Source: Arthrobacter pascens
GTDB taxonomy: Bacteria > Actinomycetota > Actinomycetes > Actinomycetales > Micrococcaceae
DNA: 64,000 bases
Assembly (NCBI RefSeq): GCF_017052465.1
Contig: NZ_JAFHKT010000116.1
Coordinates: 1 to 64,000, forward strand
Reading direction: 5' to 3'
Shown here in pieces: positions 8,121 to 17,557 of the stretch (the stretch's first letter is position 1; each line of letters starts with the position of its first letter). The notes under the pieces are model-generated. The model saw only the letters and a program-made list of their open reading frames with translations, did no database searches and was not told the DNA's origin. A program made the translations under genes and the position numbers.

Positions 8121-10748
8121 GTGGCGCAGGTGAAGGCAATCCGCAGATTTACCGTCCGAACCGTTCTTCCCGAGCCGATCCGGCCGCTGGCCCGGTTGGC
8201 CACGAACCTGCGCTGGTCCTGGCACCGGCCCACCAGGGAACTCTTTGAAGGACTCAACCCCAAGGTGTGGGCTGAATGCGGCAACGATCCGGTCAGCTTC
8301 CTCGGGCTGGTGGGCCGCGAAGAAATGCATCGGCTGGCCACGGACCGGGACGTCGTGGCCCGCGTGCGCGCCGCGGCGGACGACCTGGACCGGTACCTGG
8401 AGCAGCCGCGCTGGTACCAGGGCCTGGGCGAGGACGCTCCCGCCTCCATCGCGTACTTCTCCCCCGAATTCGGCATCACGGAGGTGCTGCCGCAGTACTC
8501 CGGCGGCCTGGGCATCCTGGCCGGAGACCACCTCAAGGCAGCGTCGGACCTCGGCGTTCCCCTGATCGGCGTGGGCCTGCTGTACCAGGCAGGCTACTTC
8601 AAGCAGTCCTTGTCCCGCGACGCCTGGCAGCAGGAGACGTATCCGGTCATTGACCCGGATGGGCTGCCCCTGACGCTGCTGCGCGAACCGTCCCCCGACG
8701 GAAGCGGAAAGCCCATCGAAATTTCGCTGCCGCTGCCCAACGGGCGGCGCCTTGCGGCGCACATCTGGCGTGCCGACGTCGGACGCGTTCCCCTGCTGCT
8801 GCTGGATTCCAACGTTCCGGGCAATGACGACGCCGCCCGCGGCATCACCGACCGCCTCTACGGCGGCGGCGGTGACCACCGCCTGCAGCAGGAGCTGTTG
8901 CTGGGCATGGGCGGGGTGAAGGCGCTGCGCGTCTACCAGCGGCTGACCGGAACCCCTGCCCCGGAGGTGTTCCACACCAATGAGGGCCATGCCGGTTTCC
9001 TCGGGGTCGAGCGGATCCAGGAACTGATGGCCGGTGATCAGGCACTCACCTTCGATGAAGCGCTGGCCGCGGGCCGCGCGTCCACGGTTTTCACCACGCA
9101 TACGCCGGTGCCGGCCGGCATCGACCGCTTCGAAACCGCACAGATCCAGCACTTCTTCGAGGCGGGGCTTGCGCCTGACGTGCCGACTGCCCGCATCCTC
9201 GATCTGGGCCGCGAGAACTTTGCCGACGGCAACCCGTTCGTCTTCAACATGGCGGTCATGGGCCTGCGCCTCGCGCAGCGCGCCAACGGTGTGGCCAAGC
9301 TGCACGGCGAAGTGTCCCGCGGCATGTTCGCCGCCCTCTGGCCAGGATTCGATCACTCGGAGGTGCCCATCACGTCCGTGACGAACGGTGTGCACGTGCC
9401 GACGTGGGTAGATTCGAGGATTTCCAAGCTCGCCCGGGAACGGTTCGGCGCGGAAGCGGAAGCCATGGGTCGCTGGGACCTCGCCTACAACGTCAGCGAC
9501 GCCGAGGTCTGGGGCCTGCGGCGCGAAATGCGGGCCTCGCTCGTGGAGGATGTCCGGCGCAGGCTCCGCGCGGCGTGGAAAAAGCGCGGCGCCGCGGATG
9601 CCGAGCTCGCGTGGACGGACTCCGTGCTGGATCCGGACGTCCTGACCATCGGCTTCGCCCGGCGTGTGCCCACGTACAAGCGGCTGACCCTGATGCTGCG
9701 CGAACCGGAACGGCTCAAGGCCTTGCTGCTGCACAAGGAGCACCCCATCCAGCTGGTCATTGCCGGCAAGTCCCACCCCGCGGACGACGCGGGGAAGAAG
9801 ATGATCCAGGACCTGGTGCGCTTCACGGATGACCCCAAGGTCCGTCACCGCATCGTGTTCCTCCCCAACTACGACATCGCCATGGCCCGCACCCTGTTCC
9901 CGGGATGCGACGTCTGGCTTAACAACCCGCTGCGCCCGCTGGAAGCCTGCGGCACGTCCGGCATGAAGGCGGCCATCAACGGCTCCCTCAACCTTTCGGT
10001 GCTCGACGGCTGGTGGGATGAGATGTACGACGGCGAAAACGGCTGGGCGATTCCGACCGCCAACAACGGTGCTTCAGCGGACGAACGCGACGACATCGAG
10101 GCAGCCGCCCTGTACGAACTGCTCGAGACGCAGGTGGCGCCGCGCTTCTATGGCAACACGGTTTCCGAGGCGGCCGGGGCTGCCGGACCGTCCGCCACCG
10201 GCCACGAGAAGATCCCCACGCACTGGGTGTCCATGATCAAGCACACGCTCGCTCACTTGGGCCCGGCCGTCTCCGCCGAGCGCATGCTCCAGGACTATGT
10301 CAACGTGCTCTACCGGCCGGCTGCGATCTCCGGCCGGCACGCTGTGGCGTCCTCCTTCAGCCAGGCCAAGGAACTCGCGGCGTGGACCTCCAAGGTCCGT
10401 GCAGCCTGGCCCCAGCTCCACGTGGAGCATGTGGATTCCCTGGGCGTGTCCGAGGATCCGCAGATCGGCGACACCCTCGAAGTCAATGCCTACGTGGGAC
10501 TGCACACCCTGACGCCCCAGGACGTGGCTGTGGAAGTCGCCTACGGGCAGGCCGAGGAGAGCGATGAACTCGCCAACGTGACCCTTGTAGAGCTTGATCC
10601 GAAGGACGAACTCGGCAACGGCCGCTACTTGTTCACAGGCTCCATCGTGATCGACCGCTCCGGGTCCTTCGGCTACACGGTGCGCGTGCTGCCCAAGCAC
10701 GATGCGCTGGCATCCAAGGCGGAGCTGGGACTGATCGTCAACGCCTAA
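8121..10748 (+). CDS. glgP: Glycogen/alpha-glucan phosphorylase
   Basis: An 875-aa GT35 enzyme that releases glucose 1-phosphate from alpha-1,4-glucan ends. It is of the actinobacterial type opening with (M)KAIRRFTVRTVLPEP and NLRWSWHRPT. The substrate region SPEFGITEVLPQYSGGLGIL and the pyridoxal-phosphate lysine (GTSGMKAAINGS, Lys616) are intact. GTG 8121 is the longest start without a clear ribosome binding site; GTG 8130 would begin at MKAIRRF, as I recall for relatives, and may be the true start. It faces away from the glgE operon and encodes the opposite, degradative activity, working with GlgX. Confidence 0.93.
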   Translation: MAQVKAIRRFTVRTVLPEPIRPLARLATNLRWSWHRPTRELFEGLNPKVWAECGNDPVSFLGLVGREEMHRLATDRDVVARVRAAADDLDRYLEQPRWYQGLGEDAPASIAYFSPEFGITEVLPQYSGGLGILAGDHLKAASDLGVPLIGVGLLYQAGYFKQSLSRDAWQQETYPVIDPDGLPLTLLREPSPDGSGKPIEISLPLPNGRRLAAHIWRADVGRVPLLLLDSNVPGNDDAARGITDRLYGGGGDHRLQQELLLGMGGVKALRVYQRLTGTPAPEVFHTNEGHAGFLGVERIQELMAGDQALTFDEALAAGRASTVFTTHTPVPAGIDRFETAQIQHFFEAGLAPDVPTARILDLGRENFADGNPFVFNMAVMGLRLAQRANGVAKLHGEVSRGMFAALWPGFDHSEVPITSVTNGVHVPTWVDSRISKLARERFGAEAEAMGRWDLAYNVSDAEVWGLRREMRASLVEDVRRRLRAAWKKRGAADAELAWTDSVLDPDVLTIGFARRVPTYKRLTLMLREPERLKALLLHKEHPIQLVIAGKSHPADDAGKKMIQDLVRFTDDPKVRHRIVFLPNYDIAMARTLFPGCDVWLNNPLRPLEACGTSGMKAAINGSLNLSVLDGWWDEMYDGENGWAIPTANNGASADERDDIEAAALYELLETQVAPRFYGNTVSEAAGAAGPSATGHEKIPTHWVSMIKHTLAHLGPAVSAERMLQDYVNVLYRPAAISGRHAVASSFSQAKELAAWTSKVRAAWPQLHVEHVDSLGVSEDPQIGDTLEVNAYVGLHTLTPQDVAVEVAYGQAEESDELANVTLVELDPKDELGNGRYLFTGSIVIDRSGSFGYTVRVLPKHDALASKAELGLIVNA

Positions 10749-10780
10749 GCCGGGTGGCGCCGCAGCTCAGCCATCCTCGG

Positions 10781-11137
10781 CTACAGGAGCACCGCGATGA
10801 CGGCCAGGTCCTTCCCGGCGTAGCTTTCGGCGTCCTGGAGGATTTCGCAGATGATGCCGAAGGACCTGTCGCTGCGGAAGGCTGCCGGCACCTGCCAGAT
10901 GACCGTGAGGGGCTCCTCTCCGTTGTCGGAGATGGCGTCCGCGAAGTCGTGCAGTGAGTCGTTGAGTGCGTCCAGGTTAACGCCGTAGTGTTCCGGGAAT
11001 TCCAGTGCTTCGCCGAAGGTGGCCAGCACTTCCTTCCTGGAATCGGCCGCCGGGACCACGAGGCTGCGGCGGCCGGCGTCGGCGACCTGGTCAGTCAGTT
11101 CCTCGACGGTCCACGTGTCTGCGGAATAGATCTTCAT
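10781..11137 (-). CDS. Barstar-family ribonuclease inhibitor
   Basis: A 118-aa protein with the barstar fold signature: an N-terminal beta strand, FGEALEFPEHYGVNLDALNDSLHDF in helix 2 (Tyr-Gly-x-Asn-xx-Ala-xx-Asp), and a C-terminal hydrophobic strand. Barstar proteins bind and block extracellular guanyl ribonucleases, protecting the producer's cytosol. The gene starts 4 bases after the stop of an RNase Sa-like gene on the same strand, so the pair is likely cotranscribed and matched. It ends convergent to glgP with only 32 bases between them and no clear terminator. Confidence 0.88.
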   Translation of the reverse strand: MKIYSADTWTVEELTDQVADAGRRSLVVPAADSRKEVLATFGEALEFPEHYGVNLDALNDSLHDFADAISDNGEEPLTVIWQVPAAFRSDRSFGIICEILQDAESYAGKDLAVIAVLL

Positions 11138-11141
11138 TGCG

Positions 11142-11603
11142 CTATTTGCCCTCTGCTATGAACTTGAACGACCCGTAGTGGTCTGCCGTGTAGTATTTTT
11201 CGCCCGCCTTGCCCGCCACGATTCTGCGGGCGCCGCGGTCGGATTCACCGGGTGTGGGGACAGTGTACTCGCGGTAATATCCGCCGGATTTCCGCGGCAG
11301 GATCCGCTCAAAGTTTCCGAACGTCACGCCGTCGCGCTCGTAAGGGTACGGCCCGCCCCGGCGGATGAGCGCGAGGGTTCTGCGGCCTTCGGCGGGAAGC
11401 TGCGATTCCCGGATGGTGGCCAGGCCTGAGGGGTTGGGAACCGCACTGACCTCTGCCGTTGCCGAAGGTGCGCGCGAGGACGGTGCCGCCGTCCCGGATT
11501 CCGCCGGGGCGGGACCGCCCGGCTGCGGCTGCAGCCCGCTGGACACGACGAGCGCCACTCCCAGCAGCACCACCAGCACCACGGCTGCCAACAACCTGCG
11601 CAT
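11142..11603 (-). CDS. Secreted guanyl-specific ribonuclease (RNase Sa-like)
   Basis: A 153-aa exported endoribonuclease. Residues 2-22 are a hydrophobic signal/anchor segment after Arg-Arg; residues 24-58 are a Pro/Ser/Ala-rich linker; the catalytic domain fills residues 60-153. It resembles Streptomyces RNase Sa closely: GPYPYERDGVTFGNFERILP, then Glu112 (REYTVPTPG), Arg127 (GARRIVAG) and His142 (YYTADHYGSF) match the general base, phosphate-binding Arg and general acid. The disulphide cysteines of RNase Sa are missing, and one residue is deleted between Arg127 and His142. ATG 11603 has GGGAAA eight bases upstream. It lies 25 bases after glgX and 4 before the barstar gene. With no lipobox or confident cleavage site, it could be released or membrane-tethered. 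Confidence 0.88.
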   Translation of the reverse strand: MRRLLAAVVLVVLLGVALVVSSGLQPQPGGPAPAESGTAAPSSRAPSATAEVSAVPNPSGLATIRESQLPAEGRRTLALIRRGGPYPYERDGVTFGNFERILPRKSGGYYREYTVPTPGESDRGARRIVAGKAGEKYYTADHYGSFKFIAEGK

Positions 11604-11628
11604 GTTCACGCTTTCCCGTCCGGTGGTG

Positions 11629-13737
11629 CTAGGTGCGGTAGATGTTGATGGTGTTGGCCTGCACGACGTCCCGCTCGCCGGACGCCACCTCGAAACCCTG
11701 GCGCTGGTCATGGAGGTCGGATGTGGTCAGGCGCAGTTCGAACAGCCGCTTGGCTGTGCCGTCGTCGTTGACCGCCTGGGGAAGGGCGACCTGGATATCT
11801 TCCCGGCCGCCGTTGACCACAATCAGACCGGCCATCTGCCCATCGTCCGAGCCCAACAGCAGCTGCACCACCCGATGCCTGGGATCGTTCCACCGTTCCA
11901 TGGTCATCGGCTCGCCATTCTGGTCATACCAAAACAGGTACGACAGCGCGTCCCGCACCGGATAGTCATGCGGCTGCCCGGCAAGGAATTCCTTGCGCAG
12001 CCGGATGACACGCTTGGTGCTCCGGAGCATGGCGTGCGATTCTGGCGTGCTGGTCCAGTCAAGCCAGGCGAGCGGGTTGTCCTGGCAGTAGGCATTGTTG
12101 TTGCCCTGCTGGGTGCGGCCCAGTTCATCGCCGGCCGTGATCATGGGGACCCCGAGGGAGATCATCAGCGAGGCCATCAGGTTCCGCTGGGTCTGAGCCC
12201 GCCGGGCAAGGATGGTTTCGTCCTCGGTCGGGCCTTCAAGGCCGTGGTTGTAGCTGCGGTTGTCGCCGTGCCCATCCCGGTTCTGTTCCCCGTTGGCCTC
12301 GTTGTGCTTGCGGTCGTAGGACACAAGGTCGGCCATGGTGAATCCGTCATGGGCCGTGATGAAGTTCAGCGAGGCCAGCCTGGAGCGGCCTGACGGTTCG
12401 AAGAGGCTGGCGGAACCGGACATGGCATCTGCCAGCCGGGCCACCGAGCCGCCGTGGCCGCCGGCCTCGATGGCCGCGCGGTCGGCGAGCCAGAACGAAC
12501 GCATGGCATCGCGGTAGTGGTCGTTCCAGTCAACCCAGCCGCCCGGGAAGCGGCCGGTCTGCCAGCCCCCGTACCCTACGTCCCAGGGTTCGGCTATGAG
12601 CTTGACCCGCGACAGTACCGCATCGGCAGCAACTGCCTTCAGGAAGGGGTGGTTCGGATCAAACTCATTGGCGGCGTTCCGGCAGAGCGTCACGGCGAGG
12701 TCGAAACGGAAGCCGTCCACGTGGAATTCATCCACCCAGTACCGGAGCGAATCCAGCACGAGCTGCACGACGCGCGGCTCGCCAAAGTTGAGTGTGTTCC
12801 CGCAGCCGGTGGTATCGATGTACCTGCCGTTGCCGTCCGTGCGGTAGTACTTCTCCTCCCCCAGCCCTCGGAAACAGACAGTGTTTCCGTCCGGCCCGCC
12901 TTCGGCGGTGTGGTTGTAGACCACGTCCAGGATGACCTCGATGCCGGCGGCGTGCAGGAGCTTGACCATGCCCTTGAACTCATCCTGCACCGCCTGCGGC
13001 CCGGACTCCTGCGCAGACTGCGTTGCATATGCGGGGTGCGGGGCAAAGAACGCGGCGGTGTTGTAGCCCCAGTAATTTGTCAGGCCCAGGTTCTGAAGGT
13101 GCGGCTCGTCGAGGTGGAAATGGACCGGCAGCAGCTGCACCGCAGTAATTCCAAGGCCGGTGAGGTGCTCAATCATCGCAGGGTGGGCCATGCCGGCGTA
13201 GGTGCCGCGCAGCGCCTCCGGGATGTCCGGGTGCAGCATGCTCTGCCCACGGACGTGTGCCTCGTAGATGATGGTGTCCCGCCACGGGGTGTGCAGCCTG
13301 TCGTCGGATCCCCAGTCGAAGTCGCTTGACATCCTCACGCTGGTGAGCAGGTCCCCGCGCTGGTCCACCGCCCGCCCATAGGGATCGAGCAGCAGCGGGT
13401 GCCGCTCGCCGTCGTCGAAATCCACTGTGGGGACCGAGAGCGGAAGGACCTCGGCATCGGGGGCGGCACGGAAGCCGTAGCGCGAGCCGATGGGGAGGCC
13501 CTCGACAATGCCGTGATGGACGCCGTCGGTGACGTTCGGCAGGGTCTGGATGCGCCAACTGCCGCCCGGTGCCTGGTAGGCGATCTCCAGGGTCCGTACA
13601 CCGGGAGCATAGACCGCCACGTTAGTTCCGCCGGAGGAGCCGTCAGCGGCCGGCCCCGGGCGGAGAGTACTTACGCCGAGGGGCAACGCCCGGGAGGCGT
13701 CTACTGCGGAGGCTGTGTCTACTAAGGGCATTACCAT
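11629..13737 (-). CDS. glgX: Glycogen debranching enzyme
   Basis: A 702-aa isoamylase-type GH13_11 enzyme that hydrolyses alpha-1,6 branches left by glycogen phosphorylase. An N-terminal CBM48-like domain is followed by the barrel with ILDVVYNHTAEG, nucleophile Asp346 (GFRFDLAVTL), acid/base Glu383 (LIAEPWDVG) and ITAHDGFTMADLVSYD. It could also be called TreX, but the treY and treZ genes that usually accompany treX are not in the window. ATG 13737 is the longest start; ATG 13731 is an equal choice and neither has a strong ribosome binding site. The RNase and barstar genes follow closely on the same strand. Confidence 0.92.
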   Translation of the reverse strand: MVMPLVDTASAVDASRALPLGVSTLRPGPAADGSSGGTNVAVYAPGVRTLEIAYQAPGGSWRIQTLPNVTDGVHHGIVEGLPIGSRYGFRAAPDAEVLPLSVPTVDFDDGERHPLLLDPYGRAVDQRGDLLTSVRMSSDFDWGSDDRLHTPWRDTIIYEAHVRGQSMLHPDIPEALRGTYAGMAHPAMIEHLTGLGITAVQLLPVHFHLDEPHLQNLGLTNYWGYNTAAFFAPHPAYATQSAQESGPQAVQDEFKGMVKLLHAAGIEVILDVVYNHTAEGGPDGNTVCFRGLGEEKYYRTDGNGRYIDTTGCGNTLNFGEPRVVQLVLDSLRYWVDEFHVDGFRFDLAVTLCRNAANEFDPNHPFLKAVAADAVLSRVKLIAEPWDVGYGGWQTGRFPGGWVDWNDHYRDAMRSFWLADRAAIEAGGHGGSVARLADAMSGSASLFEPSGRSRLASLNFITAHDGFTMADLVSYDRKHNEANGEQNRDGHGDNRSYNHGLEGPTEDETILARRAQTQRNLMASLMISLGVPMITAGDELGRTQQGNNNAYCQDNPLAWLDWTSTPESHAMLRSTKRVIRLRKEFLAGQPHDYPVRDALSYLFWYDQNGEPMTMERWNDPRHRVVQLLLGSDDGQMAGLIVVNGGREDIQVALPQAVNDDGTAKRLFELRLTTSDLHDQRQGFEVASGERDVVQANTINIYRT

Positions 13738-13850
13738 CGATTAAAGCTTAACTGTCACGTTCTAAAAGCCGTTCTATTCCGGCGTGTGACGTTTCGCTAA
13801 CGTGGCGGCGCCGCTGCCGACCGGAATAAGGCACCGAGGTGGAGGTATTT

Positions 13851-14660
13851 GTGAAGATTGCACTGGCCCAGATCATCACCGGTCGGGACGTGGAGGGCAA
13901 CCTGGTCCTGGTTGCGGAGTACGCCCGCCGGGCCAAGGAAGGCGGCGCCGAACTGGTTGTTTTCCCCGAGGCCACCATGCGCGCGTTTGGAAATCCGCTG
14001 ATCGGCATCGCTGAGCAGCTCGATGGACCTTGGGCGGACCGGGTCCGTTCCATTGCTGCCGAGCTGGGCATCGTCATCGTCGCCGGTATGTTCACCCCCG
14101 GTGCGGCGTCCGCGGCAGGAGGCGGCAAGGTCCGGAACACGCTGCTCGTGACCGGCCCGGGCGTCGAAGCAAGCTACGACAAGGTGCATCTGTTCGACGC
14201 GTTCGGCTTCCTTGAGTCGGATACCGTGGACGCCGGAAGGGGGCCTGTGACGTTCGACGCCGGCGGTCTCACCTTCGGCTTGGCCACCTGCTACGACATC
14301 CGGTTCCCGTCCCTCTTCACCGCAAATGCCGACCGCGGAGCCGTTGCCAACATCATTTGCGCGTCCTGGGGTTCCGGCCCGGGCAAGGTGGACCAGTGGA
14401 AGCTTTTGGCCCGTGCCCGCGCCATCGACACCACGACCTATGTGCTTGCCTGCGGCCAAGGTGACCCTGCCACCGAGGGCATCGAACCGCGCGGCGTAGC
14501 GCCCACCGGAGTTGGGCACTCCGCCGTCGTCTCGCCGTTCGGTGAGGTGCTGGCAGAGCTCGACGGCGCCGCCGGCCTGTTGTTCGCCGACCTCGATCCC
14601 GCCGTCGTCAAGGAAGCCCAAACCAGGCTGCCCGTCCTGGCCAACCGCCGCTCGTTCTAG
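13851..14660 (+). CDS. Carbon-nitrogen hydrolase (nitrilase superfamily)
   Basis: A 269-aa cytosolic amidase of the nitrilase superfamily. The Glu-Lys-Cys triad is Glu40 (VVFPEATM), Lys111 (YDKVHLFDAF) and Cys147 (ATCYDIRFPSLF). Length and motifs fit the Nit1/deaminated-glutathione amidase and omega-amidase group, but the substrate cannot be read from sequence. The start is GTG 13851, with GGAGG five bases upstream; an in-frame GTG at 13839 lacks such a site. It is divergent from glgX and convergent with rlmB across a repeat array. Confidence 0.85.
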   Translation: MKIALAQIITGRDVEGNLVLVAEYARRAKEGGAELVVFPEATMRAFGNPLIGIAEQLDGPWADRVRSIAAELGIVIVAGMFTPGAASAAGGGKVRNTLLVTGPGVEASYDKVHLFDAFGFLESDTVDAGRGPVTFDAGGLTFGLATCYDIRFPSLFTANADRGAVANIICASWGSGPGKVDQWKLLARARAIDTTTYVLACGQGDPATEGIEPRGVAPTGVGHSAVVSPFGEVLAELDGAAGLLFADLDPAVVKEAQTRLPVLANRRSF

Positions 14661-14695
14661 GCAGGCGCTGAGCGCAGCTTCCGCACCCAAGGATG

Positions 14696-14854
14696 ACCCT
14701 CCCGCACTTCCCACAACCTAACGGAAACCCTCCCGCACTTCCCGCAACTTAAACGGAAACCCTCCCGCAAATGATGAACTGCGGGAGGGTTTCCCGTTTT
14801 CCGGCAAGAAGTGCGGGAGGGTTTCCCGTTCTCCTGCAAAAACTGCGGGAGGGT
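14696..14854. repeat. Inverted array of 32-bp-period repeats
   Basis: Six copies of GCGGGAGGGT occur here: three on the minus strand (cores 14696-14705, 14727-14736, 14759-14768) and three on the plus strand (14781-14790, 14813-14822, 14845-14854), each 31-32 bp apart. The unit reads GCGGGAGGGT-N2-CCC-N6-CGGCA-N-GAA-N2 with some drift. The two central copies form a perfect 14-bp stem (14755-14768 with 14781-14794) around a 12-nt loop. The array fills the gap between convergent genes and could terminate both. A second array with the same period lies at 52810-52963. Confidence 0.85.
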
Positions 14855-14957
14855 TCTCATCTATCCAGCGAAAGGTGAGGGAGCGTCTCGACAGGCTCGA
14901 CGACCAGAGGGTGCCGTTCCCGCTAGCCGTCGACGGCGGACACCACCCGGGAGGGTT

Positions 14958-15953
14958 CTACTTCGTTGCGCGCTGGCGGGACACTTCGTAGAGGGAGATA
15001 CCGACGGCCATGGAGGCGTTGAGCGATTCCATGGCGGAGTCGATCGGGATCGAGACGATCTGGTCGCAGTTCTCGCGGACCAGCCGGCTGAGGCCCTTGC
15101 CTTCTGAACCGACCACGATGCAGACCGGCTCGGTGGCCAGGGTGAGGTCCGGCAGGGAAACGTCGCCGTCGCCGTCGAGCCCCAAAACGAAGATGCCCAT
15201 GTTCTTGAACTGCTTCAGGGCGTTGTTCAGGTTCGACGCACGAGCCACGGGCACGCGGACGGCCGCGCCGGCGCTGGTCTTCCAGGCGGAGGCCGTGACA
15301 CCCACGGAGCGGCGCTCGGGGACGATGACGCCGTGGCCGCTGAATGCGGACACCGAGCGGATGATCGCGCCCAGGTTGCGGGGATCCGTAATGCCGTCGA
15401 GGGCGACAAAGAGGGGTGCGTTCGAGACGTGCCCCTTCTTCCAGCGGTCCACGGTCTGTTCAGCGAGATCGTAGGCGTCCTGGTATTCGTACGGCGGGAT
15501 CTGCAGCACGAGGCCCTGGTGCACGGCGTCGTCGGTCATCCGGTCGAGCTCGGGCTTGCCGGTTTCCAGCAGCGGGATGCCGCGTTCGGCAGCGAGTTTG
15601 AGGGATTCCTTGACGCGGTCGTCCATCTCGATCCGGATGGCCACGTGCAGTGCCTTCGCCGGGATCCCGGCGCGGAGCGCCTCCACGACAGAGTTCCGGC
15701 CCGTGACTACTTCCTCAGTGGCGCGGCCCTTCGGGCCCGACCGTGCACCGGCGCTGCGGCCGCCGCCGCCGGAGCGCTTGGCCTCGGAGCGCTCGGAGAG
15801 CTGCTTGTTCTTGTAGGCCTTGTGATACGGGCGGTCTTCGGCCTTGGGGGTTGGCCCCTTGCCTTCGAGTGCCTTGCGGCCGTGGCCACCGGTTCCGGTG
15901 GTGGGGCCCTTCTTGAGCTTGCGGATTGCGCCCGGGCGACCGTTGTTGGCCAT
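14958..15953 (-). CDS. rlmB: 23S rRNA guanosine-2'-O-methyltransferase (RlmB/TrmH family)
   Basis: A 331-aa SpoU-class methyltransferase, expected to methylate the 2'-O of a guanosine in 23S rRNA. Residues 1 to about 85 are a basic, low-complexity RNA-binding tail; the substrate-binding domain starts near VTGRNSVVEALRAG; the knotted SAM-binding domain holds ITDPRNLGAIIRSVSAF and ends with IVVGSEGKGLSRLVREN and IPIDSAMESLNASMAVGISLYE. ATG 15953 (MANNGRPG) is preferred, with GGGTGG upstream; GTG 15962 would add three residues. It is downstream of cysS in a gene order shared with mycobacteria (carD-ispD-ispF-cysS-trmH). Confidence 0.92.
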   Translation of the reverse strand: MANNGRPGAIRKLKKGPTTGTGGHGRKALEGKGPTPKAEDRPYHKAYKNKQLSERSEAKRSGGGGRSAGARSGPKGRATEEVVTGRNSVVEALRAGIPAKALHVAIRIEMDDRVKESLKLAAERGIPLLETGKPELDRMTDDAVHQGLVLQIPPYEYQDAYDLAEQTVDRWKKGHVSNAPLFVALDGITDPRNLGAIIRSVSAFSGHGVIVPERRSVGVTASAWKTSAGAAVRVPVARASNLNNALKQFKNMGIFVLGLDGDGDVSLPDLTLATEPVCIVVGSEGKGLSRLVRENCDQIVSIPIDSAMESLNASMAVGISLYEVSRQRATK

Positions 15954-16045
15954 GAGTTCCACCCTTGGTTGTATTGAGTACGTCTGAACTCCAGTCTACT
16001 GACTCAAGTTAAATCGCTGACCGGGGCGGGTCGCTGCCGGAGGAA

Positions 16046-17500
16046 TCAGCCGCGCTGAAGGCTCCACGTGGCGCCGTCCGCGCCGTCTTCAACCACGACG
16101 CCGGCGGCCGAGAGCGCGTCCCTGATGGCGTCCGAGGCGGCCCAGTCCTTCCGGGCTCGGGCATCGGCGCGGGCGGCGAGCTGCGCCTCCACGAGAGTTC
16201 CGAGGGCGGAGGTGGCCTGATCGTCGACGGCGGGCTGCGCGGCGTCGCTGATTCCCAGGACGCGGAGCATGTCGGTCACGCTGGTGAGCGCCTGCCGTGC
16301 CGCCGCGAAGTCGCCGGCGGTGAGCGCTGAATTACCGGCCCGGACGGTGTCGTGCAGCGACGCGAGGGCCTGCGGCACGTTGAGGTCATCGTCCATGGCG
16401 GCGGCGAACGCGTCCGGCACCGTGCCGTGGCTGCCGAAGAGCAGGGAGCCGTCCGCCGACAGCGCCCGTACAGCCCTCGCGATGAAGCCGTCGATGCGTT
16501 CGACGGCGGCGGTGGCTTCCTGCAGGGACGTCGGCTGGTAGTCCAGCACAGAGCGGTACTGCGCCTGGCCGAGGTAGTAGCGGACCACGCGGGGCGGGGC
16601 GAGTTCCAGCATTTCAGCCGGGCTGACGGTGTTGCCGACTGACTTGGACATCTTCTCGCCCTGATAGGTGACCATGCCGTTGTGCATCCAGAAGTTGGCG
16701 AAGGGGTGGCCGGCGGCCTGCGACTGGGCCATCTCGTTCTCGTGGTGCGGGAAGCGCAGATCCAGCCCGCCGCCGTGGATGTCGAATTCGGTGCCGAGGT
16801 ACTTGGTGACCATCGCGGAGCATTCGAGGTGCCAGCCGGGGCGGCCGGCGCCCCACGGCGAAACCCAGCTTGCCGTCGTCGGCTCGCCCTCCTTGTGCCC
16901 CTTCCACAGCGCGAAGTCCCGCGGGTCCTTCTTGCCGCGGGGGTCAGCGTCAGTGGCCCCCTGCATGTCGTCGATCTTCTGCCGGGTGAGCGAGCCGTAT
17001 TTGTTCCACGAGCGCACGTCGAAGTAGACGTCGCCCGAGCCGTCCGGCGCCGGGTAGGCGTGGCCGCGGTCGATCAGCTGCTGGATGAGGGCGTGCATCT
17101 CGGGGATGTGGCCCGTCGCCCGGGGTTCGTAGGTGGGCCGGGAGACACCGAGGGCGTCGTAGGCCTTGAGGAACTCCTGCTCGTACCGGTAGGCCAGGGC
17201 CCACCATTCCTCTTCCGGTACGGTGTCCGGTTCGTGCTCGAAGTCCGGGTGAAAGGATGCCTCGGACTTGGCGAGGATCTTGTCGTCGATGTCGGTGACG
17301 TTCCGGACGACGGTGACGCGGAACCCTCGGTACTCAAGCCAGCGCGTGAGCTGGTCGAAGGCGATGGCGGAGCGGATGTGCCCCACATGCGGCATGCCCT
17401 GCACCGTGGCGCCGCAGTAATACAGGCTTACCTTGCCCGGTACCAGGGGAACGAAGTCGCGGACTTCGGCGGATGCAGTGTCGTAAAAGCGGAGGGTCAC
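16046..17500 (-). CDS. cysS: Cysteine-tRNA ligase
   Basis: A 484-aa class I aminoacyl-tRNA synthetase that charges tRNA-Cys. The zinc and HIGH-type region is visible ([17 protein letters not shown]), with further ligands in WHLECSAM and FPHHENE; the KMSKSVGNT loop binds ATP. The C-terminal helical anticodon-binding part ends with the [15 protein letters not shown] block. Full length for the family. ATG 17500 has no rival start nearby. It sits between a small lipoprotein gene and rlmB. Confidence 0.97.
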   Translation of the reverse strand: MTLRFYDTASAEVRDFVPLVPGKVSLYYCGATVQGMPHVGHIRSAIAFDQLTRWLEYRGFRVTVVRNVTDIDDKILAKSEASFHPDFEHEPDTVPEEEWWALAYRYEQEFLKAYDALGVSRPTYEPRATGHIPEMHALIQQLIDRGHAYPAPDGSGDVYFDVRSWNKYGSLTRQKIDDMQGATDADPRGKKDPRDFALWKGHKEGEPTTASWVSPWGAGRPGWHLECSAMVTKYLGTEFDIHGGGLDLRFPHHENEMAQSQAAGHPFANFWMHNGMVTYQGEKMSKSVGNTVSPAEMLELAPPRVVRYYLGQAQYRSVLDYQPTSLQEATAAVERIDGFIARAVRALSADGSLLFGSHGTVPDAFAAAMDDDLNVPQALASLHDTVRAGNSALTAGDFAAARQALTSVTDMLRVLGISDAAQPAVDDQATSALGTLVEAQLAARADARARKDWAASDAIRDALSAAGVVVEDGADGATWSLQRG

Positions 17501-17557
17501 CGCTCCAGATTAGCCGATGCCTCTGTCCCCGCTTACTTCCCGCTTACGCGCTTCCGT

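Noticed and set aside
8070..9848. 592-aa open frame on the minus strand opposite glgP
   Set aside because: Antisense shadow; the glgP frame has intact motifs throughout and the antisense product has no recognisable fold.
10781..11603. Classical intracellular toxin-antitoxin system
   Set aside because: The RNase has an export segment and belongs to secreted guanyl RNases; toxin-immunity or self-protection fits better.
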